From an uncultured bacterium (GTDB lineage: Bacteria > Krumholzibacteriota > Krumholzibacteriia > LZORAL124-64-63): 38,202 bases of DNA. The stretch spans positions 1-38,202 of the forward strand of contig CAIWHK010000062.1 of NCBI GenBank assembly GCA_903912525.1. The letters run 5' to 3'. The notes below the pieces were generated by a model. That model searched no databases, was not told the origin of the DNA, and saw nothing but the letters and a program-made list of their open reading frames with translations. The translations under genes were made by a program, and so were the position numbers. Positions 1-8,870 of the stretch are shown here, one piece after another (within the stretch, counting starts at the first letter, position 1; the number at the start of each line of letters is the position of its first letter).

Positions 1-1703
1 CCGCGATCGCCTACGCCGTCATCGAGCACCGCTCGCGGCCATCCGGACTCCTGTCGGTGCAGGTGCCCGTGCCGCCGAACCTGACCCTGTCGGCGTTCTG
101 GTCGGCCCAGGCCCTCTCGCCCGACGGCGCCTCGCTCGTGGCGCGCGGCTGGTCGGGCGGCGACGAGAACGGCCTCTGGTCCTGGGATCTGCGGACCGCG
201 GCGCTGCGCCGCCTGCCCGGCACCGAGCAGGTCTTCTTCCCGGCCTGGTCGCCGGACAGCCGCTCCATCATCTACTTCCGGCAGAACATCGACGGCCTCT
301 TCCGCATGCCGGCCGCGGGCGGCCCGCCCACGCGCATCTGCAGCGCAGCCTGGGGACGCGGCGTCAGCTGGGGTCGCGGCGACGTGATCGTCTTCGCCCC
401 CAACGCAACCGGCCCGCTGCAGAGCGTGGCGGCGGGCGGCGGCGCCGTGACCACGGTGACGGAACTCGACGCCTCGCGCCGGGAAACAGCCCACCGCTTC
501 CCGTGCTTCCTGCCGGACGGCGAGCACTTCCTCTTCGCCGCGCTGCCAAAGGGTCCCGACGGCTTCTCCATCTACGTCGGCTCACTGTCGTCCAAGGACG
601 TCAAGCTGGTCATGACCGCGGACTGCGCCCCGATCTATGCCGAGCCCGGGTATGTCGTCTTCGTGCAGGACGGCAAGATCATGGCGCAGCGGTTCGACCT
701 GAAGCGCCTGAAGCCCGTGGGCGAGAAGCTCGCCATCGCCGAAGCGCCGCCGGCGTCCGACTTCACCGCCGAACCGGTGGCCACGGCTTCCAATGACCAG
801 CGCCTGCTGTACCCGTCGATCAACCTGCCGTTCGGGCGACTGGAGTGGCTGGACCGCAGCGGCGTCCCGGCCGGGACCATCGCCTTGCCGGAGGGCCACT
901 GGAGCCTCGGCGAGCTGTCGCACGACGGCCGCCTGGCCTCGGCGGCCAACGGCCGCGACCTGTGGCAGATCGACCTCGACCGCGCCATCCCGACGCGCCT
1001 GAGCCCGGACATGGTCTGGCCCCTGGCCACCGCCTGGTCGCCCGACAGCCGCCGCCTGGCCTTCGACGCGGCCAGCCAGGGCCGGACCGGCATCGTCATG
1101 ATGCATGCCGGCGGCAGCGGCACGGCCGACACGCTGGGCGCGCTCGACGCTGTGTTCCAGGAAGTGGCGGACTGGGCGCCCGACGGGAAGTCGCTCCTGG
1201 TCGCGGCCATCAGCCGCGCCGGCGGCGGGGCCTCGAATTCAAGCTGGGACCTCTGGACCGTGCCTGTGTCCGGCGGCGGCAAGCCGACACCCTGGCTCGC
1301 GACCGACGCCTTCGAACGCAACGCCACCTTCTCGCCGGACGGCCGCTGGATCCTGTTCGAGGTCTTCGAACGCGGCCTGAATGACCTCTACATCGATTCC
1401 TGGCCGACGCCCGGCCGGCGTGTCCCCCTGGCCTTGGGCACCCGGGGCCAGACGATGTGGGGCCGCGACGGCAGCGAAGTGCTGTATGTCGATGCGCAGT
1501 CCGAGCTCGTCAGCGTCCCCCTCGAGTTCACCGATGGCGGCGTCCGGCCCGGAAGGCCGACCCCGCTCTTCCGGATACCCGAAGGGGTGACGGGCATCGC
1601 CACGAACGACGGCGAGCGGTTCCTTGTCAGCAGTTCCATCGCTGCGCCGGCGGGCACGTCGCTGCAACTGATCCTCGACTGGACGAAGCTGCTGCCGCGC
1701 TGA
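1..1703 (+). CDS. C-terminal part of a membrane-anchored PD40/TolB-like beta-propeller protein, probably a Ser/Thr kinase (5' end outside window)
   Basis: The reading frame is open from the first bases (frame of position 3) to the TGA at 1701-1703, so the gene starts upstream. The first residues (AIAYAVIEHRSR) look like the end of a transmembrane helix with a basic stop-transfer. About 540 residues of propeller follow, with repeated PD40-type blades carrying the W/FSPDG or W/FSPDSR signature (AWSPDSRSIIYF, FSPDGRWILFEV). The two complete genes at 3413 and 6145 have the order kinase, single TM, PD40 propeller, so the missing part is probably a eukaryotic-like kinase domain; that is inference from paralogy. 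The propeller should lie outside the cytoplasm and may bind a ligand or protein partner. A GTG at 57 could be called as a start, but coding clearly continues upstream of it. Confidence 0.85.
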   Translation, partial: AIAYAVIEHRSRPSGLLSVQVPVPPNLTLSAFWSAQALSPDGASLVARGWSGGDENGLWSWDLRTAALRRLPGTEQVFFPAWSPDSRSIIYFRQNIDGLFRMPAAGGPPTRICSAAWGRGVSWGRGDVIVFAPNATGPLQSVAAGGGAVTTVTELDASRRETAHRFPCFLPDGEHFLFAALPKGPDGFSIYVGSLSSKDVKLVMTADCAPIYAEPGYVVFVQDGKIMAQRFDLKRLKPVGEKLAIAEAPPASDFTAEPVATASNDQRLLYPSINLPFGRLEWLDRSGVPAGTIALPEGHWSLGELSHDGRLASAANGRDLWQIDLDRAIPTRLSPDMVWPLATAWSPDSRRLAFDAASQGRTGIVMMHAGGSGTADTLGALDAVFQEVADWAPDGKSLLVAAISRAGGGASNSSWDLWTVPVSGGGKPTPWLATDAFERNATFSPDGRWILFEVFERGLNDLYIDSWPTPGRRVPLALGTRGQTMWGRDGSEVLYVDAQSELVSVPLEFTDGGVRPGRPTPLFRIPEGVTGIATNDGERFLVSSSIAAPAGTSLQLILDWTKLLPR

Positions 1704-1745
1704 CGACGGCGCCTGATCCCGCTGGCTCGAGCCCCTGCGGTCGGC

Positions 1746-1786
1746 TATTATTGCTGAGGAATCCCCCCTGCCTCAGCGACAGGAGA
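1746..1786 (+). promoter_or_regulatory. Possible leader of the selenoprotein gene: -10-like box, hairpin and ribosome binding site
   Basis: TATTAT at 1746-1751 resembles a -10 box, but no good -35 lies 16-18 bases upstream. A perfect 7-bp inverted repeat follows (GCTGAGG 1753-1759, CCTCAGC 1771-1777) with an 11-base C-rich loop, just before the AGGAGA ribosome binding site at 1781-1786. The hairpin could act as a leader element or as a weak terminator for the upstream gene; it has no T-tract. The promoter call is weak. Confidence 0.3.
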
Positions 1787-1792
1787 CACCGC

Positions 1793-2989
1793 ATGCGCAG
1801 ATCCCTGCCCGCCGTCGCCCTGGTGGCGCTGGTCCTGCTTGCGACCGCCGCCGCGGCCGCGACCGACCCCGCCGCCCCCCTGACCTACGACAAGGCCCTC
1901 AAGATGGCCAAGCACGAGGGCAAGGTCCTCGTCATCGACTTCTACGCCGATTGGTGACCCAGCTGCAAGGTGTTCGCCCGTGAGGCGAGCAGCAGCGAGA
2001 TCATCAAGGGCGCCATGGCCGATGTCATCTTCCTGGCGAACGACTGCGAGAAGGGCGAGGGCCCGGCCATCGCGAAGAAGTTCGGCATCCGCGGCTACCC
2101 CACCTACTACGCCGTCAACGCCAAGGGCGAACCCATCGAGCGCTGGATCGGCTACGACACGGCGCAAGGCTGGGCCGACCGCGTGGCGGCCGCCCGCCGC
2201 GACACGCGCACGCTGGTCGAGAAGAAGGCTGCGTTCGCCATCGCCCCCACGGCCGAGCTCGCCGAGACGATGGCCAACGACGTGGCCACCGACTACGACT
2301 GGGCCGGCAGCGTGGCGTTTTTCAAGCAGACCCGCGAATTGGCCCCTGCGCGCGCCGACGAACTGACGCGCATGATCTTCATGTACATGGCCGAGGCCGA
2401 CCCCACGGACTTCACGTTCGAGGACATCCGGATCGAGGGCGATCGCGTCCTGAACGCCGTCGGCACGACAGCCGAGGATCGCGTCGAACTGGGCTCGCTG
2501 ATGATGAATGCAGCCGAGAGCCATGAGCGCCTGGCCGCCGGCATCCCCTACCTCGAGCGCGCCCTGGGCGCGGCGACCGGCCTGCCGGACGACTCGAAGG
2601 TGGCCCGCACGGTCAAGTTCCTGCAGATCACCCATGCGCTGATGGTCGAGAAGAACACGCAGCGCGCGGTCGACCTGCGCAAGTCGCTGATGCCGGAGAA
2701 CTGGCAGCAGGAAGCGCGGCGCCTCAACCAGTTCGCGGCGTGGTGCCTCGACAACGGCGTGAACCTCGACGAGGCCGACGGGACGGTGCTGAAGGCCGTC
2801 GAACTGGCCAAGACGGACGCTGAGCGCGGCCGCTACCTGGCGACGGCGGCCGAGATCGCCCTGAAGCGGGGCGACGCGAACGCGGCGGTCGAGCGCGGCA
2901 AGCAGGCGCTGGCTCTGGACCCCGCGAACGAGGACACCGTGGACCTGGTGGCGCGGGCCGAGGCGGCGCTGGCCGGCAAGGCCGAATAG
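1793..2989 (+). CDS. Exported thioredoxin-fold selenoprotein (UxxC active site) with an alpha-helical, TPR-like C-terminus; in-frame TGA read as selenocysteine
   Basis: ATG at 1793 follows AGGAGA. Codons 1-23 encode a signal peptide (basic start, Leu/Ala/Val core, Ala-rich cleavage region). The frame then reads KVLVIDFYADW, TGA, PSCKVF and stays open to the TAG at 2987-2989, giving 398 residues with Sec as residue 55. In thioredoxins this place reads FYADWCxxCK, so the TGA sits exactly on the first active-site Cys and gives U-P-S-C with resolving Cys58. A later GYPTYY supplies the cis-Pro loop of the fold. The remaining ~250 residues look helical and end in a TPR-like stretch (RGDANAAVERGKQALALDPAN). 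The likely role is periplasmic thiol/disulfide exchange or peroxide reduction; the substrate is unknown. Codon use and frame are normal on both sides of the TGA, and neighbouring genes use TGA as stop, so reassignment is unlikely. A simple nonsense mutation cannot be fully excluded. The Sec machinery (selA/B/C/D) is not in the window. Confidence 0.85.
1955..1993 (+). promoter_or_regulatory. Selenocysteine TGA codon with bacterial SECIS-like stem-loop
   Basis: The TGA is 1955-1957. An upper stem TCGCC (1974-1978) pairs perfectly with GGCGA (1984-1988), closing the five-base loop CGTGA. A lower stem GCTGC (1962-1966) pairs with GCAGC (1989-1993), leaving a 7-base bulge on the 5' side. The loop begins 21 bases after the TGA and has G as its second base followed by U. 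As I recall the bacterial SECIS consensus, the apical loop lies about 16-37 bases from UGA and carries a G in its first two positions, so this fits. The fold was made by hand. Confidence 0.7.
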
Positions 2990-3015
2990 CCAGGGTCGCA
3001 GCGGGAATCGGGAAC

Positions 3016-3041
3016 GAGGGCGCTGGATGGCCGGCGCCCTC
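3016..3041 (+). terminator. Hairpin terminator candidate after the selenoprotein gene
   Basis: GAGGGCGCTGG (3016-3026) pairs with CCGGCGCCCTC (3031-3041) over 11 positions with one T-G wobble and a 4-base loop, 26 bases after the stop codon. No T-run follows, so termination could be hairpin-only or Rho-assisted. Confidence 0.55.
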
Positions 3042-3412
3042 TCCTGTCAGGGGCCACCGTGCGGCCATCGGGATGCCAGGCGCACGTGGTCGGGCGCGCG
3101 ACTGGTTGACCGATCCACCAGTTTGCCCGGGCTCGGCCACGAATCAGCGCGACGCCGCACGGCCTAATATATTTACCAACAGCCAGTTACGCGTGAGCCC
3201 AGGATCCGGCGAAGCCGCTTCCAAACCTCGTGCCGCACGGACTTGCGCCGGCGCAAGTCCCCCACTCAAGCGCTTGCCCTGGCGGACACCCGAAGTCGAC
3301 AACTGAAAAACGATATCAATCTCATCCGATTTGTGGCATGCTGACTCTATAGTCTCCGCGCCGGCAGGTGCCGGCTCACCGCTTTCCCCCCGCACGACGG
3401 GCAAAGGTACCG
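3042..3412. other. Intergenic region upstream of the first complete kinase
   Basis: No convincing gene is present; the short open frames have no ribosome binding site or recognisable product. It holds the 22-bp palindrome at 3239-3260 and two AT-rich patches in otherwise GC-rich DNA: around 3164-3176 (TAATATATTT) and 3302-3353. TATAGT at 3348-3353 is a possible -10 for the kinase gene, but the -35 is poor. Confidence 0.5.
3239..3260. repeat. Recurrent perfect palindrome, copy 1
   Basis: The 18-bp core ACTTGCGCCGGCGCAAGT (3241-3258) is a perfect inverted repeat, extended here to 22 bp by flanking GG/CC. The same core recurs at 20415-20432, and its 14-bp centre at 14187-14200. All three copies are intergenic. 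It could be an extruded hairpin, a dyad operator or a REP-like element; the sequence alone does not decide. Confidence 0.8.
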
Positions 3413-6100
3413 ATGCTGGCCTCCGGCACCATGCTGGGTCCGTACCAGATCCTGGCCCCGCTGGGCGCCGGCGGGATGGGCGAAGTCTACCGCGCCCGCG
3501 ACACGCGGCTCGGCCGCGACGTCGCCGTGAAGGTGCTGCCGCCCCACCTGGCCGACACGCCCGAGGCGCGCGCCCGCTTCGATCGCGAGGCGCGCACCGT
3601 CTCGCAGTTGAACCATCCGCACATCTGCACGCTACACGACATCGGCAGCCAGGACGGCGTCGACTACCTGGTGATGGAGCTCGTCGAGGGCGACACGCTG
3701 GCCCGTCGCCTGGAGAAGGGTCCGCTGCCGGTCGCCGAGGTGCTGTCGCTGGGCCGGCAGATCGCGCAGGCGCTGGATCGCGCGCACCGCGCCGGCGTGG
3801 TGCATCGCGACCTGAAGCCCGGCAATGTCATGCTGACCAAGGGCGGGGCGAAGCTGCTCGACTTCGGCCTGGCGCGCGCGCTCGGGCTGGCGCCGAACAC
3901 CGATGCGATGTCGCGGTCGCCGACAATGACGGGGCCGCTCACCGCCGAGGGCACCATCGTCGGCACCTTCCAGTACATGTCGCCGGAGCAGCTCGAAGGC
4001 AAGGAAGCCGACGCGCGCAGCGACCTGTGGGCTCTGGGCTGCGTGCTCTTCGAGATGACCACCGGCAGGCGCGCGTTCGACGGCGGCAGCCAGGCGAGTT
4101 TGATCGCGGCGATCATGGAACGCCAGCCGCCCCTGCTGTCGACCGTTCAGCCGGTGACGCCCCCGCAGCTGGAGCGCGTCGTGGCGCGCTGCCTGCAGAA
4201 GGATCCCGACGCCCGCTTCCAGAGCGCGGGCGACCTCGCCTTTGCCCTGGAGGCCGATGGTTCGAGCGCGGCCAGCGTCATTTCCGGCCGGATGCCGACA
4301 CCCGCCGCGCGCCGGGGCCGCGGCCGAATGATCGCGATCGTCGGGCTCGCGGCCGTGGTGACGGGCGTGCTGCTGGGCGTCGCGTTCAGCCGGCGCCTGG
4401 GCACGGGGCCCACCGCAAGCATCGGCGATGCCGCCTCGGTGCGCCGGTTCGACCTGGTGCTGCCCGACTCGCTGCCGCTGGCCTATGTGGGCGACTCCGT
4501 CCTCGGGCTGGAGACGAAGGCGCTGGCCTTGTCCCCGCGCGCGGACATGCTCGTCTATGTGGCCGGTCAGCGCGGGCACTCGCTGCTGGTGACGCTGGAC
4601 CTGACGACCGGCGCGGCCCAGCCGCTGCCCGGGACCCAGGGCGCGTTCTGTCCCTTCTTCTCCCCGGACGGCAACTGGATCGGATTCCTGGCCGGGACGG
4701 ACCTGAAGAAGATCGCGGTGCGCGGTTCGGCGCCCGTCGTCCTGGCCAACGTGGAGGAAGCCTACGCGGCCCAGTGGCCCGAGCCGGAGAAGATCGTCGT
4801 GGTCGAGAGGCAGGGCCAGCAGGTGACGACCGTGCGCGCGAGCGGCGGCCGCCTCGACTCGTTCAAGACATCGCCACGCATGGGCTGGGCGCAGTTCCTG
4901 TCGCCTGACCGGACACGGCTGGCGTGGACCTGGAACCGCCAGATGGCCACGTACGAGTTCAAGACGGGCACGACGTCGTTCCTGACCAACCGCGGGCTCG
5001 TGCCCGAAGGATCGGTCACACCCGCGGACCTGCTGTACGGGATGTCGCCGGTGCTCCTGGCCCCCGACAAGCTGCTGTACGTCCAGCCGGGCAGCGGCGG
5101 CGCCATGGTGGGCGTGCCGGTCGATCGCGGTTCGTTGCGCCCCCTGGCCGACCCGGTCCAGGTCGCGACCGACGTGCGCGTCTCGGCCACGGCCGCGGTG
5201 TCGCAGTACAGCCTGTCGGCCGGCATGCTGGTCTACGCGGCCGACCCGGGGTCAGGGACGTTGCGCTTCGTCCGCCGCGGCGCCGACGGCAGGGACGAGG
5301 CCCTGGCCTTCCCGCCGGGTGACTACGGCAGCTTCGAGCTGTCCCCCGACCACGACCGACTGGCCGTCATCAAGCGGCCGCCGTCGGGCGAGCCCGAGCT
5401 GTGGCTCTTCGACCTGGCCCGCGGGACCCAGGAGCGGATCCGCAGCTCCGTCTACGGCCTCGGCAGCTGGTCGGCCGACGGGCTCGGCTTGTGCGTCTCG
5501 GCCGGTGGAACGGGTTCGGTCAGGAAGGCGCTGCGCGTGTGGATGGACGGCACGGGCCGGGTCGATTCCCTCGCGGTCGGCGTGGCCACGGCCTACAGCG
5601 CGGTCATCGAGTCGCCGGACCGGCGCTGGTCGCTGCGCCTGAACGCCGACGGCGGCGCCATGGTCGGCGCAGACGGCCGCAGCACCGACATCCCCAACGT
5701 TTCGGGCCTGGCCCGCTTCTCGCCGGACAGCCGGTGGCTGGCGGCCACGTACAGCGATGGCAGCCGGTCCGAGGTCTACGTCTGCCCCGTCGACCAGCCG
5801 TCCCGGCGCGTCCGCGTCTCGACCGCCGGCGGCGAGGAGCCGCGCTGGAGCGAGGACGGGGACTCCATCGTCTATCGCTTCGAGAACGCCTGGTACCGGT
5901 CGAGCTTCCTGCCCGGGCCGCAGCCGACGGTGGGGCTGCCGGTGAAGGAGTTCACCGGGCCCTACGTCAACGTCGGCGGCTATTCCCACGACGTGTTCCC
6001 GGACGGCAGCCAGTTGCTGGTGCTCGGGTCGGGCAGCGACGTGGCGCGGCGGCTTCGCGTCGTCACGGGCATGGAAGCGCTGTTCAAGACAGCGAAGTAG
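3413..6100 (+). CDS. Membrane Ser/Thr protein kinase with extracytoplasmic PD40 propeller
   Basis: 895 residues from ATG 3413, preceded by AAAGG; an in-frame upstream start at 3368 would add 15 residues with no domain content. The kinase domain is complete: glycine loop GAGGMGEV (18-25), Lys40, catalytic HRDLKPGN (131-138), DFG (150-152) and SPEQ in place of APE (190-193). A Thr/Ser-rich activation segment (SRSPTMTGPLT) offers autophosphorylation sites. One transmembrane helix lies near 307-324 (IAIVGLAAVVTGVLLGVAF). The rest is a TolB/PD40-type propeller with blades such as FFSPDGNWIGFL and FSPDSRWLAATYSDG. It should phosphorylate cytoplasmic proteins in response to something sensed by the outer propeller; no target is evident. 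It lies 44 bases before a second kinase of the same design, so co-transcription is likely. Confidence 0.93.
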   Translation: MLASGTMLGPYQILAPLGAGGMGEVYRARDTRLGRDVAVKVLPPHLADTPEARARFDREARTVSQLNHPHICTLHDIGSQDGVDYLVMELVEGDTLARRLEKGPLPVAEVLSLGRQIAQALDRAHRAGVVHRDLKPGNVMLTKGGAKLLDFGLARALGLAPNTDAMSRSPTMTGPLTAEGTIVGTFQYMSPEQLEGKEADARSDLWALGCVLFEMTTGRRAFDGGSQASLIAAIMERQPPLLSTVQPVTPPQLERVVARCLQKDPDARFQSAGDLAFALEADGSSAASVISGRMPTPAARRGRGRMIAIVGLAAVVTGVLLGVAFSRRLGTGPTASIGDAASVRRFDLVLPDSLPLAYVGDSVLGLETKALALSPRADMLVYVAGQRGHSLLVTLDLTTGAAQPLPGTQGAFCPFFSPDGNWIGFLAGTDLKKIAVRGSAPVVLANVEEAYAAQWPEPEKIVVVERQGQQVTTVRASGGRLDSFKTSPRMGWAQFLSPDRTRLAWTWNRQMATYEFKTGTTSFLTNRGLVPEGSVTPADLLYGMSPVLLAPDKLLYVQPGSGGAMVGVPVDRGSLRPLADPVQVATDVRVSATAAVSQYSLSAGMLVYAADPGSGTLRFVRRGADGRDEALAFPPGDYGSFELSPDHDRLAVIKRPPSGEPELWLFDLARGTQERIRSSVYGLGSWSADGLGLCVSAGGTGSVRKALRVWMDGTGRVDSLAVGVATAYSAVIESPDRRWSLRLNADGGAMVGADGRSTDIPNVSGLARFSPDSRWLAATYSDGSRSEVYVCPVDQPSRRVRVSTAGGEEPRWSEDGDSIVYRFENAWYRSSFLPGPQPTVGLPVKEFTGPYVNVGGYSHDVFPDGSQLLVLGSGSDVARRLRVVTGMEALFKTAK

Positions 6101-6144
6101 AATCGCCCGATGTCTTCCCCGCACTCACAGGACTGAGAGGCCCG

Positions 6145-8868
6145 ATGCAGATCAAGCCCGGCACCATCCTGCACCAGTACCGTTTCGGCGAGCCCATCGG
6201 CGCCGGCGGCATGGGCGAGGTCTACCGCGCGCACGACACGAAGCTCGGGCGCGAGGTGGCCATCAAGGTGCTTCCGGCCGCGGTGGCGCAGGATCCGGAA
6301 CGCCTGGCGCGCTTCAAGCGCGAAGCGCAGCTGCTGGCCGCCCTCAACCACCCGAACATCGCGGCGATCTACGGGCTCGAGGACTCGGGCGACACGCTGT
6401 TCCTGGTCCTGGAGCTCGTCGAGGGGGAAGACCTCGCCGAGCGCCTGAGGCGCGGGCAGATCCCGGCCGACGAGGCGATCGAGATCGCGAAGCAGGTTGC
6501 CGACGCCGTGGCCGAGGCGCATGACAAGGGGATCGTCCACCGCGACCTGAAGCCCGCGAACGTGAAGCTGACGCCCGACGGCAAGGTGAAGGTGCTCGAC
6601 TTCGGCCTGGCGAAGGCCGCCGCGGGCGACGCCTCGGCCGTGAGCGGGTTCGACGCGGGGAACTCGCCGACGATGACACAGGCCGCGACGATGGCCGGCA
6701 TCATCCTCGGCACCGCGGCCTACATGAGCCCCGAGCAGGCGCGCGGCAAGCCCGTCGACCGGCGCACCGACGTCTGGGCGTTCGGCTGCGTGCTCTATGA
6801 GATGCTCACCGGCGCCAAAGCGTTCGAGGGGGACGATGTCACCGAGACGCTGGCCGCGATCGTCCGCGGCGAGCCGGACTGGGCGCGCCTGCCGGCGGAC
6901 CTGCCGCCCGCCGTGCGCATCCTGATCGAGCGCTGCCTGGTCAAGGACCGCGCCGCGCGCCTGTCCGACATGTCGGTCGTGCGCTTCCTGATGAGCGACA
7001 CCGCCGTGTCGCTGTCCGGCGCCGCTGTGGCGACTGCGGCGGCGCCCGCACCGGCGAGGGCGCGGCGCATGATCGCGCCGCTCGTCCTCGCCACCGCCCT
7101 GCTCGTCGTGGCCGCAACGTTCGGGGTCACGCGCTGGCTGGCGCCCGCCGCCGGCAGCGGGGCAGGCGGCGTCACGCACGCCAGCATCGTCCTGCCGGAC
7201 GGCGTCGAACTGGGCTCGGTCGCCCTGCTGCCGCTGGCGATTTCACACGACGGAGAGCGCATCGCGTTCGTCGGCGCCGACGGCGGGAAGAACCGGATCT
7301 ACGTCCGCGCGCTGGACGAATACGAGGCCCGGGCGCTCGAAGGAACCGAGGGCGGCGACGGCCCCTTCTTCTCCCCCGACGGCCAGTGGATCGGGTTCTT
7401 CGCCGGCTCGAAGCTCCGCAAGATCGCCGTCGGCGGCGCCGCGCTCCAGACCCTCGCCGACGCGCCGAGCCATCGCGGCGGCGACTGGGGCGACGACGGC
7501 TTCATCTACTTCGCGCCGACGAACGTCGGCGGCATCTGGCGCGTGCCCGAAGGCGGCGGCGAGGCCACCGAGGTCACGCGCAAGGAGCCCGAAAAGGACG
7601 AGATCAGCCATCGCTGGCCGCACCTGATCGCCGGCACGAACACGCTTTTGTTCTCGATCTGGACGGGGCCGGGCGACGACGAGCATCACATCGCGATGAA
7701 GAAGGTCGGCTCGGCGGAACACCACGTGCTCGTCAAGGGCGGCGATGCGCCGCGCTATGCGCCGCAGATCGCGTCGCTGCTCTACACGCACGGGGGCGAA
7801 CTGTTCGCGGTGCCCTGGAAGCCGTCGCAGACGGACCTCGGCAAGGCCGTGCCGGTGGCCGCGCCCGAACGCCCGCACGACAACCTCGGCAATGAGGGCT
7901 GCGGCAACTACACCGTCTCGGACAACGGCACGCTGGCCTACCTCGCGGGCGGGAAGACCCGCAATGCCACGCGACTGGTGTGGGTCGACAGGTCCGGCAA
8001 GCCCGAACTGGCGCCGGTGCCCGAGCACAAGTACGAGAACGCCGCGATCTCGCCCGACGGCTCAAGGGCGGTCGTGCAGATCAACGAAGGCGTCACGGCC
8101 CTGTGGATGTACGACATCGGCCGCGGCACGTTGACGCCGATCGGCAACAGCGCCGGCAGCAGCCAGGCGCCCCTGTGGACGGCGGACGGGACGCGCGTGC
8201 TCTACCGCGGCACGCGCAAGGGCACCCGCAACATCTACTGGCGATCGGCGGACGGCTCCGGCGACGAGGTACGCCTCACCTCGAAGGCCGACGTGGTGCA
8301 CACGCCGACGTCCGTCTCGGCGGACGGCCGCTGGCTCCTGTTCGATGAGGGCGGGCCGAACCAGAAGGCCGGCGCCGGCGTCTGGGTCATGCGCCTCGAT
8401 GGCGATGGGACGTCGCGGCCCTTCGTCGCGGAATCGCTCGGCGAGCGGGACGGGCAATTCTCGCCCGACGGCCGCTGGGTCGCGTACCAGGTGCTGGTGG
8501 CGTCCCGGCATGAAGTCTACGTGACGCCGTTCCCGGGGCCGGGCGCCCGGCACCAGATCTCGACCGACGGCGGCACCGAGCCGTTGTGGTCGCGCGACGG
8601 CCGCGAGCTGTTCTTCCAGAGCGGCACGAAGCTGATGGCCGTCACCGTCACGCCCGGGGCCGCGTTCTCCGCGAGCGCCCCGCGCGTCGTGCACGAAGGC
8701 CGCTTCTTCAAGACGATCAACGGCAACACCAGTTGGAGCCTCACCCCGGACGGCCAGCGCTTCCTGCGCATCCAGAACGTGGTGCCGGAGCGGGCGATCA
8801 CCGGGTTCGAGCTGGTGTTGAACTGGTTCTCGGAGTTGGAACAGCGCGGCGCGGCCGACCGGAGATGA
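6145..8868 (+). CDS. Second membrane Ser/Thr protein kinase with PD40 propeller
   Basis: 907 residues from ATG 6145, with GAGAGG four bases upstream. The frame is open far upstream, but that part is antisense-type shadow within the preceding gene. Kinase motifs: GAGGMGEV (19-26), Lys41, HRDLKPAN (132-139), DFG (152-154), SPEQ near 195-198. The activation segment contains NSPTMTQAATMAG. A transmembrane helix is at about 308-327. The C-terminal ~570 residues form PD40 blades (FFSPDGQWIGFFAGSKLRKI, FSPDGRWVAYQV). The phrase SPDGxWIGFxAGxxLKKIAV also occurs in the preceding kinase, so the two are paralogues. The stop overlaps an ATG of the next gene (ATGA at 8865-8868), suggesting translational coupling with the hydrolase. 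Confidence 0.93.
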   Translation: MQIKPGTILHQYRFGEPIGAGGMGEVYRAHDTKLGREVAIKVLPAAVAQDPERLARFKREAQLLAALNHPNIAAIYGLEDSGDTLFLVLELVEGEDLAERLRRGQIPADEAIEIAKQVADAVAEAHDKGIVHRDLKPANVKLTPDGKVKVLDFGLAKAAAGDASAVSGFDAGNSPTMTQAATMAGIILGTAAYMSPEQARGKPVDRRTDVWAFGCVLYEMLTGAKAFEGDDVTETLAAIVRGEPDWARLPADLPPAVRILIERCLVKDRAARLSDMSVVRFLMSDTAVSLSGAAVATAAAPAPARARRMIAPLVLATALLVVAATFGVTRWLAPAAGSGAGGVTHASIVLPDGVELGSVALLPLAISHDGERIAFVGADGGKNRIYVRALDEYEARALEGTEGGDGPFFSPDGQWIGFFAGSKLRKIAVGGAALQTLADAPSHRGGDWGDDGFIYFAPTNVGGIWRVPEGGGEATEVTRKEPEKDEISHRWPHLIAGTNTLLFSIWTGPGDDEHHIAMKKVGSAEHHVLVKGGDAPRYAPQIASLLYTHGGELFAVPWKPSQTDLGKAVPVAAPERPHDNLGNEGCGNYTVSDNGTLAYLAGGKTRNATRLVWVDRSGKPELAPVPEHKYENAAISPDGSRAVVQINEGVTALWMYDIGRGTLTPIGNSAGSSQAPLWTADGTRVLYRGTRKGTRNIYWRSADGSGDEVRLTSKADVVHTPTSVSADGRWLLFDEGGPNQKAGAGVWVMRLDGDGTSRPFVAESLGERDGQFSPDGRWVAYQVLVASRHEVYVTPFPGPGARHQISTDGGTEPLWSRDGRELFFQSGTKLMAVTVTPGAAFSASAPRVVHEGRFFKTINGNTSWSLTPDGQRFLRIQNVVPERAITGFELVLNWFSELEQRGAADRR

Positions 8869-8870
8869 CC

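Noticed and set aside
1955-1957. Nonsense mutation or recoded genetic code as the explanation for the in-frame TGA
   Set aside because: The stop falls exactly on the active-site Cys position, the frame is intact on both sides, and other genes here end in TGA (1703, 8868), so selenocysteine explains it better. A sequencing error remains a remote possibility.
3073-3306. 77-codon plus-strand frame before the first kinase
   Set aside because: No ribosome binding site or domain, and it spans the palindrome; more likely chance.
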